Source: Flavobacterium chungbukense (GTDB taxonomy: Bacteria; Bacteroidota; Bacteroidia; Flavobacteriales; Flavobacteriaceae). Taken from it: a stretch of DNA of 64,000 nucleotides. The stretch covers positions 124,001 to 188,000 of the forward strand of contig NZ_JAJGZV010000004.1 of NCBI RefSeq assembly GCF_020805785.1. Reading direction: 5' to 3'. The position numbers and the translations under genes are program-made. Shown piece after piece: positions 8,505 to 17,546 of the stretch; the stretch's first letter is position 1; the number at the start of each line of letters is the position of its first letter. The notes under the pieces were generated by a model. The model did no database searches. It was not told the DNA's origin and saw only the letters and a list, made by a program, of their open reading frames with translations.

Positions 8505-9641
8505 TTGATTTATACAACACTTTTAAATATTGCGGTTTTTCAGGGAACACTTTTAGGCTTTATTATTCTAAAGTCTTCCTTATTCAATAGTAATTCCAAT
8601 AAATATCTCGCATACTTATTATTTGCACTTTCAATTATTTTACTGAATTACGTTTTTGAACTTGAAGAGGTTTTTATATCATATCCTTTATTACGTTTTA
8701 TAGACGAGATCGATTGGATATTTCTATTACCTGTTTTTACATTTTTGTTTATTACAAACCGCATTGATGATACGGTAAAAAACAGACAAAAAACTTATTT
8801 GTATTATATCCCATTTTTCTATGCCACTATTCTTAATCTTTCAGCCTATTTTGAAATTGTAGTAGGACTTTATAAAATTCCTGAATCTTACACATTCCTA
8901 ATCAATATTTTTAGACTGATTCAGCTTTTATTGGTCGTTATCATCATTGTGTGTTTACCTCTTTACTCTTATTTTATGATAAGATATTTAAAAAACCCTC
9001 AAGAGAAAAAATGGGTACTTACGTTATTAAATTTCATGTATTTGGTGTTATTAGTATGGCTAACTACTTATATAGTCGGTCTGTTTTTTAAATCAGACAT
9101 TTCTTTTCCCATGAGTCTGGTGGCTTTATTTGCAACATTTATTATTCATTGGACAGCCTATATAGGTATTTACAAATACAAATTGGCAAAAGACACAGAT
9201 GCTGTTTACAATTTTTTAAATAAAGATTTAGCGATCGCACCTGCCAATTTTCAAATTGTAGAAAATGATATCTCACAAGAATATAGCGAATCTATCACGT
9301 CTATTAATCTTTATTTTCAAAAACTGGAACATCTTTGCAAAGAACAGCACATTTACACTGACAGTACTTTGAACAGAGAAAAAGTTGCAGAGAAATTAGG
9401 TATAAGTGCAGGATATCTATCGCAAATTGTAAACACAATAACGGGCGACAACTTTGCTAATTATATAAATAATTACAGAGTTGAAGCTGTGAAGGAAATG
9501 ATTTCAAATTCTGAATATGAAAATTATAATTTGCTAGCAATGGGATTAGAATCTGGCTTTACTTCAAAAACAACTTTTTACAAAGCCTTTAAAAAAGTTA
9601 CCGGCCAAACACCAAATGAGTATAAAAACGCAATCAAATAA
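8505..9641 (+). CDS. AraC-family regulator with N-terminal membrane domain
   Basis: 378 aa. The first ~225 residues form about seven hydrophobic segments. After a linker there is a C-terminal AraC helix-turn-helix pair (REKVAEKLGISAGYLSQIVN and a second helix pair ending FKKVTGQTPNEYK). This layout is frequent in Flavobacteriia and suggests membrane-coupled sensing. The start is TTG (8505): an in-frame stop lies at 8481 and no ATG occurs before the first membrane helix. The OMP_b-brl gene 88 bp downstream is a plausible target or operon partner. Confidence 0.85.
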   Translation: MIYTTLLNIAVFQGTLLGFIILKSSLFNSNSNKYLAYLLFALSIILLNYVFELEEVFISYPLLRFIDEIDWIFLLPVFTFLFITNRIDDTVKNRQKTYLYYIPFFYATILNLSAYFEIVVGLYKIPESYTFLINIFRLIQLLLVVIIIVCLPLYSYFMIRYLKNPQEKKWVLTLLNFMYLVLLVWLTTYIVGLFFKSDISFPMSLVALFATFIIHWTAYIGIYKYKLAKDTDAVYNFLNKDLAIAPANFQIVENDISQEYSESITSINLYFQKLEHLCKEQHIYTDSTLNREKVAEKLGISAGYLSQIVNTITGDNFANYINNYRVEAVKEMISNSEYENYNLLAMGLESGFTSKTTFYKAFKKVTGQTPNEYKNAIK

Positions 9642-9729
9642 GTGCCGATTTGTAAAGTTTTAAGCTTTTGAAACCTTTTCTAATTTTTCTTACACGAATT
9701 TTGGCTTCAAATAATTCAAATCAATTTTT

Positions 9730-10266
9730 ATGAAAAAAATTTTATTGCTAGCTGTTTTTACAGTTTTAGGATTTATGAATGTAAATGCCCAAGAAATTAA
9801 ATTTGGAGCTAAAGCGGGTTTAAACTTTTCAACGGTCAACGGAAGTAACACCAATAACATTGATTATGTAACATCCTATCATGTTGGCGTTGTATCGGAA
9901 ATTCCAATTTCTGAAAAATTTTCTTTTCAACCTGAACTAATGTATTCTCGTCAGGGTTATAGCTTCAATAATGATGTAGTTGCTATGAATTATCTGAACA
10001 TTCCTTTAATGGGAAAATATTATGTAACAAAAGGATTAAGTGTTGAAGCTGGACCACAAATAGGCTTTTTACTTTCTGCTAAAAATGAAGGCGTAAAAGT
10101 AACAAACTCATTTACCACTTTTGATTTTGGCGCTAATTTTGGCTTAGGCTATAAACTAGAAAACGGACTTAATTTTAGTGCAAGATATAATTTGGGAATA
10201 ACTAAGGTTGATACTGACAATAGAAATGGAGTATTTCAAGTATCTGTTGGTTACTTCTTTTTCTAA
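9730..10266 (+). CDS. Small outer membrane beta-barrel (porin family, OMP_b-brl_2-like)
   Basis: 178 aa. The signal peptide ends ...MNVNAQ (about residue 21) and is followed by EIKFGAKAGLNFSTVNG, the usual start of PorT/OMP_b-brl_2 eight-stranded barrels. The chain alternates short strands and Gly/Asn turns and ends in an aromatic C-terminal strand (VSVGYFFF) as expected for BAM substrates. Function unknown. A bidirectional terminator follows at 10290. Confidence 0.85.
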   Translation: MKKILLLAVFTVLGFMNVNAQEIKFGAKAGLNFSTVNGSNTNNIDYVTSYHVGVVSEIPISEKFSFQPELMYSRQGYSFNNDVVAMNYLNIPLMGKYYVTKGLSVEAGPQIGFLLSAKNEGVKVTNSFTTFDFGANFGLGYKLENGLNFSARYNLGITKVDTDNRNGVFQVSVGYFFF

Positions 10267-10289
10267 AACTAATCATTCAACTTCATATA

Positions 10290-10325
10290 AAAACTGCGCA
10301 AAATGGGAGACATTTGCGCAGTTTT
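10290..10325. terminator. Bidirectional terminator between convergent genes
   Basis: AAAACTGCGCAAA (10290-10302) pairs perfectly with TTTGCGCAGTTTT (10313-10325). The loop ATGGGAGACA resembles the GTCGGAGACA loop family. The hairpin abuts the stop codon of the reverse gene at 10327. Confidence 0.88.
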
Positions 10326-10326
10326 C

Positions 10327-10809
10327 TTATTTTTCTGAAATTTCTTTTAATTTATCTAAAGCTTTTGGATAGGTGTTTTGAAAGTAATCCAAATATTCAT
10401 CAATTGTATCCATATCGACTGTTAAGGTTGTAATACCGTTATTTTCCTGAAAGGTATAATTCTCATGCCCTCCTGCCCATTTTTCAACCTCTTCGCCTGT
10501 GGTTACTTCCGTATCTCCATCCAAAAATCCGTAATGACGGATGGAAACAAAATCAGCTGGTTTGTGTTCTGCAATTTCAGAAATCATTCCTCCTTTTTTA
10601 CCATTTTCATCTTCTCCTACAAAGAGGATTTTGCTTCCTTTGTCCCAACTGCCTTCGTAGGTAGAAGTCGGATTAAAAGTGGAAACCCAATATTCGTAAG
10701 TGGCTTTATCCTTTAAGCCCAACATCGTTTCGTATACCTTTTGAGCCCATGCGTTAATTTCTTTTTTAAACTGTAATTTTTGCATTGCTTTCTTTGTTTT
10801 AGTTTTCAA
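10327..10809 (-). CDS. SRPBCC / AHSA1-like domain protein
   Basis: 160 aa, no signal peptide. The order (KEINAWAQKVYETMLGLKDKATYEYW..., GSWDKGSKILFVGEDENGKKGGMISEI, ...TTLTVDMDTIDEYLDYF) matches the START-like AHSA1 fold used for hydrophobic ligand binding. Ligand unknown. MQKLQFKK at residue 9 (10785) is an alternative start that better fits the family. It is convergent with the porin gene. Confidence 0.75.
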   Translation of the reverse strand: MKTKTKKAMQKLQFKKEINAWAQKVYETMLGLKDKATYEYWVSTFNPTSTYEGSWDKGSKILFVGEDENGKKGGMISEIAEHKPADFVSIRHYGFLDGDTEVTTGEEVEKWAGGHENYTFQENNGITTLTVDMDTIDEYLDYFQNTYPKALDKLKEISEK

Positions 10810-11030
10810 TCAGTGAGATATAACCAAATTTAATAACTTAAATTCTTTTGCACGTTAAGTTACACAAAATAGCAACTAATACACTATAAAACAACATTTT
10901 AATTCCATTACCAAATCTTCAAAAATCAGCTCTAAAATAAAAACAAACATTTGGATTAAATTTAGAAAACCTCAAAACTGCACAATTTGTGACAGTAATG
11001 AGGCCCGCTAAAAACTATATGTTAGCCGAT

Positions 11031-11489
11031 TCAAATTGCTTCAAATCTCTGGTATTTTTTTTGTACGGCAAGAGCAGAAAAAAGTCCAAGTACAAATGAC
11101 ATTCCGAAAAATCCTTTTTCACTGAGCAGCAAATCTGCATTCCAAAGACCAATTATGAGCAATACTATTGAAGCTATGGTACTAAACCAACTTATACTAT
11201 AATACAAGTCGGTTACTGGTATACCTTCTAGCCTATCTCTTACACTTTTTTGTACTGATATTACAGAAAAAAGACCAAAAAGAAGAATAGTAAAATAGTA
11301 TCCTTTTTCATTGTAAGCCATGGCCGAATTGTAAAGACCAATACAATAAGAAGTCATTCCTATAAGCAACGTCATCCAAGATGCGCCTACAAAAGCAGCG
11401 CTGGGTTTTAAAGGATTAGACCCATTATTTAATTTTGCATTTTTTGATTCTGAATTGTTGTTTAATTCATTTGATTTTAGCGGTTCCAT
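11031..11489 (-). CDS. YiaA/YiaB two-helix domain inner membrane protein
   Basis: 152 aa. After a polar Asn/Ser-rich N-terminus (about 28 residues), two similar halves each hold two hydrophobic helices: SAAFVGASWMTLLIGMTSYC...YFTILLFGLFSVISVQKSVRD, then SWFSTIASIVLLIIGLWNADLLLSEKGFFGMSFVLGLFSALAVQKK. This duplicated pattern is the YiaA/B family (role unknown). Divergent from the gene at 11619 with a short intergenic region. Confidence 0.85.
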   Translation of the reverse strand: MEPLKSNELNNNSESKNAKLNNGSNPLKPSAAFVGASWMTLLIGMTSYCIGLYNSAMAYNEKGYYFTILLFGLFSVISVQKSVRDRLEGIPVTDLYYSISWFSTIASIVLLIIGLWNADLLLSEKGFFGMSFVLGLFSALAVQKKYQRFEAI

Positions 11490-11618
11490 AATTTTTTATG
11501 TTTTATAATTATGAGGCAAATGTCAGCAGGAATTAGAAGTTATAAAAATCAATTTATTCAAAAAACTGATGATATAAAGATTCATTTTATTATTTTTATT
11601 CAAATAAAATCACCATTT

Positions 11619-13139
11619 ATGAATGCACTTCAAGAAATAGCAAACATAATGAATGAATCAGACAAAAAGGCATTCATACTTTATCTATCAAAAAAAAATA
11701 AGCGTAAAGACGTTGGCAATATAGAACTATTCAATTCATTAAAAACTGACGATATAAATCATAAAAAAAAGTATTTAAAAGACAAAAAAAGCACCGATGC
11801 CTATCATGCTTTAAGGAAAAGGCTTTATGACAGTATGATTGATTTCATGGCGAATCAAAGTTTTGAAAACGATACTTCGCAAGAAAATACCATATTGCGC
11901 CTTATTGTTGTAAGCCGTTTATTTTTTGAACATCAACTGATAAAAACAGCTTTCAAATGTCTGGCAAAAGCCGAAGAGATCGCTTTAAATATTGAGCAGT
12001 TCAGCCTTCTCAATGAGATCTATTTGACTCAGATACAATTTGCGCATTTTAATCTGTCTGAACCAATTGAAAAAATAATAGCAAAATTTAAAGCAAATAA
12101 AAAACGACTCGAATATGAGGAACAGCTCAATTTAGGTTACGCTGTTCTGCGCCGCGAACTTACTGCAATATATCATGAAGGACGAATAGTAGACTTTCAA
12201 GCACTGATAAAAAATACGATTGAAACACATGGAATATCTTTAAAACAAGGATTAACTTTTAAATCTCTGTATCAAATATTATTTATTGCCAACGAATATG
12301 CATCTATAAACAACAATTATGTGCTTATACAGCCTTTTGTTATTAAAAGCTATCGATTTATTAATCATAAAAACGAACTCAAAGACAGGCATTTATATTA
12401 CCACATATACATATTGTATTTTATAGCTAATTTCTATTTTCGCAATGGTCAGTTCACCGAGTCTTTGAATTATCTGAGTTTGATGTTTACAGAACTACAG
12501 AAACAATCTGGCAAATATTATCAGCGTTTCTGCCTCAGGTATTTTTTATTATTAGCATTTAATGAAAATTATATTGGCAATCCTGAAAAGGCAATAGAAA
12601 TTGCTGAAAAAGCTCTTTCTTCAAACAAGAAAACAGATCCTAACGAAAGCAACGACATCCGATTAATGCTTATTGTTTTTTATGTGCAGCAAAATGCGGG
12701 ACGAAATGCAGCAAAAGAAATGGCAAAATTAAACCATACCGACAGCTGGTACGAAAAAAAAATGGGAATGGACTGGACCATAAAAAAATGCATAGTTGAA
12801 ATCCTTCTGCAAACACAACAAGAAAATGCAGAACTGGCTTTGTCTCGAATAAAGAGTTTTAAAAGACGTTATAAAAAATATCTCTTAACCGTAAATGAGG
12901 AACGTGTTGTAAATTATATTCTATTCGTTGAGCAATATGTAATGAAACCAGAAATTATACAAACACAAAAATTTCAAAAAGCAATTGAAGATTTCATAAT
13001 TGCAGCACAAAACGGACCTAAAGATATTTTTATTATGAGTTTTTTATCTTGGTTGCTTGCCAAAGTGAGGCAAAAAAAGGTTTATGAAATAACTTTGGGA
13101 CTTTTAAAAACATATTTTCTTACTTCGGATTTTAAATAA
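11619..13139 (+). CDS. Large cytoplasmic helical (TPR-like) protein of unknown function
   Basis: 506 aa from the ATG at 11619. An in-frame upstream ATG at 11511 would add 36 residues, but these overlap the intergenic promoter space and do not look like the rest. No signal peptide. The chain is almost entirely alpha-helical with TPR-like pairs (KCLAKAEEIALNIEQFSLLNEIYLTQIQ; SLNYLSLMFTELQKQSG; NPEKAIEIAEKALSS) and is rich in Lys and Tyr. No catalytic motif seen. A scaffold or regulatory role is an inference only. Confidence 0.75.
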   Translation: MNALQEIANIMNESDKKAFILYLSKKNKRKDVGNIELFNSLKTDDINHKKKYLKDKKSTDAYHALRKRLYDSMIDFMANQSFENDTSQENTILRLIVVSRLFFEHQLIKTAFKCLAKAEEIALNIEQFSLLNEIYLTQIQFAHFNLSEPIEKIIAKFKANKKRLEYEEQLNLGYAVLRRELTAIYHEGRIVDFQALIKNTIETHGISLKQGLTFKSLYQILFIANEYASINNNYVLIQPFVIKSYRFINHKNELKDRHLYYHIYILYFIANFYFRNGQFTESLNYLSLMFTELQKQSGKYYQRFCLRYFLLLAFNENYIGNPEKAIEIAEKALSSNKKTDPNESNDIRLMLIVFYVQQNAGRNAAKEMAKLNHTDSWYEKKMGMDWTIKKCIVEILLQTQQENAELALSRIKSFKRRYKKYLLTVNEERVVNYILFVEQYVMKPEIIQTQKFQKAIEDFIIAAQNGPKDIFIMSFLSWLLAKVRQKKVYEITLGLLKTYFLTSDFK

Positions 13140-13391
13140 AGCAAAAAAATAAGAAAGATTTTTCTTTAAAAACCAAAAATTTTCAATTTTATTAAAAATT
13201 TTTATCAATAAAAAGATGCAAAATTTTTCTTTATTATTTTTAAGAAAAGTAAAACAAATTAATTACTAATCAAACAAATACATTTTACACAGCTCCATTT
13301 CTTTGTTGATAATTTTCTTCAAAAATGATATTTTCAAAATATTCAAAAAAAGTTTTTCTTGAAAGTCTCTTGTATAATTCAATATTAATTA

Positions 13392-13399
13392 TAATTTTG
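13392..13399 (+). promoter_or_regulatory. Promoter of tRNA-Glu
   Basis: TAATTTTG matches TAnnTTTG, with TTG at 13370-13372 giving the same 19-bp spacer as both initiator tRNA promoters. Confidence 0.8.
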
Positions 13400-13418
13400 C
13401 ACCCGCATTACAAAAGCA

Positions 13419-13490
13419 GGTCCGTTCGTCTATCGGTTAGGACGCCAGGTTTTCATCCTGGTAAGGGGGGTTCGATTCCCCCACGGACTA
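13419..13490 (+). tRNA. tRNA-Glu (UUC)
   Basis: 72-nt cloverleaf: acceptor GGTCCGT with ACGGACT, anticodon stem CCAGG/CCTGG with loop TTTTCAT (anticodon UUC), T arm GGGGG-TTCGATT-CCCCC. CCA is not encoded. A GAAA-loop terminator follows 12 bp later. Confidence 0.95.
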
Positions 13491-13502
13491 CTTATCAAAG
13501 GC

Positions 13503-13530
13503 AAAAGCTTCAGAGAAATCTGGAGCTTTT
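13503..13530 (+). terminator. GAAA-loop terminator after tRNA-Glu
   Basis: Same hairpin as after the initiator tRNAs: AAAAGCTTCAGA, GAAA, TCTGGAGCTTTT, then T7. Confidence 0.9.
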
Positions 13531-13603
13531 TTTGTTTATATTTACTCCGCCTAAAATGTTTGAGAAAAAATATTATAAAACAATACTGAAACCAAATCTT
13601 ATA

Positions 13604-14803
13604 ATGAAACAAAAACTTACAACACTTTTAATTGTATTTACTGTTATAAATATGTTTGGCCAAGTGCCGGCCAGCACAACTAATTATTCAAACAAAACTT
13701 TGACTACAGCAGATATGGTAACTAATAAAGCCTTAAAACCGCTTAAAAAAGTTCCTTTAGACGAAGCGTCAATGTTGATTTACGATTACGACGGCTCTCT
13801 TTTTTCATGGGATCTAGAAGCGGAAACAATTGTTTGGACTGTAAAGGCTACAGATGCTAGTACAGAAATGTGCGCCAATAAAATAACATTACAGGATGGT
13901 GTAGTTTATGTTCCGTTTGTTAACGGCGAAATTTTTGCAATAGACAATCAAACTGGTGCGATTTTTTGGAAATCAAGATTAGGTTCTATTACAGATCAAA
14001 TTGTTTTAAAAGACCAAACTCCAATTGTAAAAAATGGAAAGTTATTCATTATTGCTCAAAATCAAAATCAGAACAGCAATCTATACGCTCTTGACTTAAA
14101 AGATGGAAGTTTAGCATGGAACTTCAAATTTGATACTGCGGTTAATGACACAACACCACTTTTTTTTGACAATAAAATTATTACCCAAGGCGGATCAAAT
14201 GTCTATATTTTTGAAGCCAATACAGGTAAAATTCTTAGCCAGAAAAACTTTGAAGAACTAATTACAGGAAACGCTGTAACCGATGGACAAAATGTATTTA
14301 TGGCAAGTAAAAAAAATACTCTTTTTGCTTTAAATCCGAATAACCTGGACATTGTTTGGCAGTTTAAATTGGATGAAAATCAAAACAACATTAAAGAACG
14401 CATCTTGTGCAAAGACAATAAAATATATGCTGGTGCTCAAGGTTCTCAAGTTTCTTCTTTGTATGCAATTGACTCAAAAACTGGAACTCAGCTTTGGAAA
14501 ACAGATTTTAAAGACGATAATATCGAATACATTGTTAAAGAAAACGAGAACATTTGGGGTTATACTCGCAAAAAAAAGCTTTTCGAATTGGATTTAACCA
14601 ATGGCGAAATCGCATTTGAAGCCAAATTGACAACACTTCCTATTTCAAATTTTGAATTTCCAAAAGAAGACAATTTATTGTACTATTATTGCGACGCTGG
14701 ATTAATTCAATTTGATTTGAATGAGAAAGACGAAAATATGTATTATATGAGAACTTCTCTTGCAGACAATCCATATAGCGCTTATTTAAAGATAATTCGA
14801 TAA
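13604..14803 (+). CDS. Exported PQQ-type beta-propeller protein
   Basis: 399 aa from the ATG at 13604. The reading frame is open further upstream, but there it runs through tRNA-Glu and its terminator, so that part is not coding. The signal peptide ends near MFGQ (residue 20). Repeated blades carry the PQQ/BamB signature: YDGSLFSWDLEAETIVWTV, VNGEIFAIDNQTGAIFWKS, LYALDLKDGSLAWNF, LYAIDSKTGTQLWKTD. About seven blades are likely. No quinoprotein catalytic motif or BamB lipobox, so probably a periplasmic binding or scaffold propeller. A strong terminator lies at 14827. Confidence 0.85.
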   Translation: MKQKLTTLLIVFTVINMFGQVPASTTNYSNKTLTTADMVTNKALKPLKKVPLDEASMLIYDYDGSLFSWDLEAETIVWTVKATDASTEMCANKITLQDGVVYVPFVNGEIFAIDNQTGAIFWKSRLGSITDQIVLKDQTPIVKNGKLFIIAQNQNQNSNLYALDLKDGSLAWNFKFDTAVNDTTPLFFDNKIITQGGSNVYIFEANTGKILSQKNFEELITGNAVTDGQNVFMASKKNTLFALNPNNLDIVWQFKLDENQNNIKERILCKDNKIYAGAQGSQVSSLYAIDSKTGTQLWKTDFKDDNIEYIVKENENIWGYTRKKKLFELDLTNGEIAFEAKLTTLPISNFEFPKEDNLLYYYCDAGLIQFDLNEKDENMYYMRTSLADNPYSAYLKIIR

Positions 14804-14826
14804 ATAGTAATGCTCAACTATATAAG

Positions 14827-14853
14827 AAAGCTTCTGTTTATCAGAAGCTTTTT
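14827..14853 (+). terminator. Terminator after the propeller gene
   Basis: AAAGCTTCTG, TTTA loop, CAGAAGCTTT, then T-rich DNA. The stem resembles the GAAA-loop family but the loop differs. Confidence 0.85.
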
Positions 14854-14955
14854 AATTTTATAAATAATGATGGTATTAGAAAAACACATTATTCCAATAC
14901 AGAGTTATGCCTCATAAAGAAGCTCCCAGTATTTGTAATAGAAAAGCCAAAGCTT

Positions 14956-15201
14956 TTAAGCTGCCTTCTTTGCCATTCTTTTTTTACACTCTAAAATTCT
15001 AAGCTGATTTTCGGCACAAAGAATATGCTCTTTTGTACCATTTTTTTGAATTTCGATCAAATAATGAAAATCTCTCTCCTTAGTCGCAGATTTTATTATA
15101 AGCCCCTTTTTAAAATCCATTTTTCTTTCTACCACTGTGGCAGTGTAAGATCTACCACTCAATGCAACGTAGGTTACATCTTGTCCTTTTAAAAATTTCA
15201 T
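14956..15201 (-). CDS. Small basic protein of unknown function
   Basis: 81 aa, ending in KKRMAKKAA. It starts MKFLKGQDVTYVALSGRSYTATVVE, suggesting a small beta-barrel (SH3- or KOW-like) with Lys-rich tail. No family recognised. Its upstream region (15240-15340) carries a G6 run and a short perfect palindrome. Confidence 0.6.
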   Translation of the reverse strand: MKFLKGQDVTYVALSGRSYTATVVERKMDFKKGLIIKSATKERDFHYLIEIQKNGTKEHILCAENQLRILECKKRMAKKAA

Positions 15202-15291
15202 CGTTTTAGCTTTTTCAGTTAAATAATGGTTGCAAATGCTAATAAGACAAAATCGATTTTAAGGGGGGTTAATCAATTTTTTCTTTAGAGG

Positions 15292-15311
15292 TGCAATATA
15301 GAAATATTGCA
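15292..15311. repeat. Short perfect inverted repeat in intergenic region
   Basis: TGCAATAT-AGAA-ATATTGCA gives an 8-bp stem and 4-nt loop, without a T run. Next to it lies TACCCCGTATTTATACC (15329-15345). Possible operator for either flanking gene; unproven. Confidence 0.35.
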
Positions 15312-15500
15312 AAATTCAGTACCCCGTATTTATACCTGTTTTTACATTTTGAAAAGTTAAAATTTTGGAAGCTCACTTTTTTTACTTATAGAAAAATTTG
15401 ATACAATTTAGAACAGCCCTTTTCAATTCTTTTTTTGGCCAAATGAGTAGTTTTGAATGAAGGATAATCCTTTTCAAAAAACAACTAAAATTCAGGCAAA

Positions 15501-16766
15501 ATGATACATGAAAGAGTGATGGAAAAACTGGCAATTTTAGCAGATGCAGCCAAATATGATGTTTCTTGTTCGTCTTCTGCTGGTCAGAACAAGCGAAAAA
15601 ATCAAAACAAAGGATTGGGCGACACGGGAAATGGAATTTGTCACGCCTACACCGAAGACGGACGCTGTGTTTCGCTCTTAAAAATACTATTGACCAATCA
15701 CTGCATTTTTGACTGTGCTTATTGCGTCAGCAGAAAAAGCAACGACATTAAACGTACTGCCTTTACCGTACAAGAAGTTGTCGATCTTACCATTGGTTTT
15801 TACAGAAGAAATTATATCGAAGGGTTATTTTTAAGTTCAGGAATTTTTGATAATCCGGATTTTACCATGGAGCGTTTGGTTCGAATTGCAAAGAAATTAC
15901 GATTAGAAGAAAACTTTAATGGTTATATTCATCTAAAAGCAATTCCAGGCGCAAGTGACGAGCTCATAAAAGAAGCTGGAATGTATGCAGATCGTTTAAG
16001 TGTAAATGTTGAAATGCCAACCGAAAAAAGCTTAAAATTATTAGCACCTGAAAAAAATCATGCTGATGTAATTAAGCCAATGGAATACCTGAAAAATGAA
16101 ATTGTTGGTTATAAAGAAGAAAAAAAAGCCAATTTTAAAGCGCCGCTTTTTGCTCCGGCTGGACAAAGCACGCAAATGGTAATTGGTGCCACACAAGAAA
16201 ATGATCTTGAAATTCTTGGAATGGCAAATTATTTTTACGAACAGATGAATATGCGTCGTGTCTATTATTCTGGCTATGTGCCGATAAGCTACGACAACCG
16301 ACTTCCTGCAATTGGAACTCCAGTTCCAATGATACGTGAAAATCGTTTGTATCAAGCCGATTGGTTAATTCGTTTTTACGGTTTTAATGTCAATGAAATT
16401 GTCGGTTTCGATCAGCCCAATTTAGATTTGGATATTGATCCGAAATTAGGATGGGCATTGCGAAATTTACATCAGTTTCCTGTTGATATTAATTCTGCAG
16501 ATTTAGAATTAATCCTGCGCATTCCAGGAATCGGAGTTACGAGCGCCAAAAAAATTATCTCCGCGCGAAAATTCAAAAGATTACAGCCTGAAGATTTGAA
16601 AAAACTAGGAATTGCCTACAATCGTTCAAAATTTTTTCTAGCTTTTTCTTCGCCTTTTTATTTACAGAAAGATTTGACTTCTATGCAGATAAAAGAGCAA
16701 ATTTTGAATATTCAAAACAGCAAGTATCAAAACAATTTTTCTAATCAGCTTTCTTTATTTCAATAA
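15501..16766 (+). CDS. Putative DNA modification/repair radical SAM protein (TIGR03916-like)
   Basis: 421 aa. The radical SAM cluster motif CxxxCxxC is at Cys68, Cys72 and Cys75 (NHCIFDCAYC). The C-terminus has a helix-hairpin-helix DNA-binding element (LILRIPGIGVTSAKKIISARK, about residues 335-356). The family is always found beside a TIGR03915-type partner, as here, where the stop and the next ATG overlap by one base (TAATG). This coupling suggests a two-subunit or sequential DNA-directed activity; the reaction is not established. Cytoplasmic. Confidence 0.9.
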   Translation: MIHERVMEKLAILADAAKYDVSCSSSAGQNKRKNQNKGLGDTGNGICHAYTEDGRCVSLLKILLTNHCIFDCAYCVSRKSNDIKRTAFTVQEVVDLTIGFYRRNYIEGLFLSSGIFDNPDFTMERLVRIAKKLRLEENFNGYIHLKAIPGASDELIKEAGMYADRLSVNVEMPTEKSLKLLAPEKNHADVIKPMEYLKNEIVGYKEEKKANFKAPLFAPAGQSTQMVIGATQENDLEILGMANYFYEQMNMRRVYYSGYVPISYDNRLPAIGTPVPMIRENRLYQADWLIRFYGFNVNEIVGFDQPNLDLDIDPKLGWALRNLHQFPVDINSADLELILRIPGIGVTSAKKIISARKFKRLQPEDLKKLGIAYNRSKFFLAFSSPFYLQKDLTSMQIKEQILNIQNSKYQNNFSNQLSLFQ

Positions 16767-17542
16767 TGACACTTATAATCTACGACGGCACTTTTGAAGG
16801 CTGGCTTACAGCTGTTTTTGAAATTTACGAGTACAAACTCCAAGATGTTGTTTTTGCAAAAGACGAAATTTCAAACGCTTTACTATTTTCAAAAAATCAC
16901 CTTATCGAAACTGATGATGTAAAAGCAAATCGAGTTTTAAAAGGCTTAAAACAACGTCTTTCGCCAAGCGGAATTACCAACATGTACCACGCTTTTTTCT
17001 CCGAATTGAATCAAATTGAAGAGAGTTTATTTCGTTTTGCCACCTATGTTTTTTCGAGTTCAAAAAACATAGAAGGAGATTTAAGCAATAATGACGTTTT
17101 AAACATTCAGAAAGCTGCTCATTTAACTGGAAAAGAAAGTCACCGAATGAAAGCTTTTGTGCGTTTCAAATTAACAAAAGACAATTTATATTATGCCATC
17201 GTTGAACCTGATTGCAATGTGCTACCGCTTATTCAAAAGCATTTCAAAAATCGTTATGCCGATCAACGCTGGTTAATTTACGATACCAAACGCAAATACG
17301 GCATTTACTATGATCTTGAAAATGTTTCTGTTGTCGAATTGACTTTCGATTCCAATCCTTCATCTTCTAAATTTCTAGCTGAAATCTCAGATGAAGGCGA
17401 AGAATTTTTTCAGAATTTATGGAGAAATTATTTCAAAAGCGTCAATATTGAATCCAGAAAAAACACCAAACTTCACGTACAGCATATGCCAAAACGATAT
17501 TGGAAAAATTTAATTGAAAAAATACCTGAACTCAAAAAATAG
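16766..17542 (+). CDS. TIGR03915 / DUF4130 family putative DNA metabolism protein
   Basis: 258 aa, translationally coupled to the radical SAM gene. It begins MTLIIYDGTFEGWLTAVFEIYEYKL, the family hallmark, and contains KAAHLTGKESHRMKAFVRFKL near 110-130 and the DUF4130 segment around HFKNRYADQRWLIYDTKRKYGIYYD. In some bacteria this domain is fused to a uracil-DNA glycosylase-like domain; here the 258-aa length means no fusion. A DNA repair or base modification role is inferred from partnership and family context. Confidence 0.9.
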   Translation: MTLIIYDGTFEGWLTAVFEIYEYKLQDVVFAKDEISNALLFSKNHLIETDDVKANRVLKGLKQRLSPSGITNMYHAFFSELNQIEESLFRFATYVFSSSKNIEGDLSNNDVLNIQKAAHLTGKESHRMKAFVRFKLTKDNLYYAIVEPDCNVLPLIQKHFKNRYADQRWLIYDTKRKYGIYYDLENVSVVELTFDSNPSSSKFLAEISDEGEEFFQNLWRNYFKSVNIESRKNTKLHVQHMPKRYWKNLIEKIPELKK

Positions 17543-17546
17543 CACT

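Noticed and set aside
13325..13603. N-terminal extension of the propeller gene frame
   Set aside because: The open frame runs through the tRNA-Glu gene and its terminator; the signal peptide starts at 13604.
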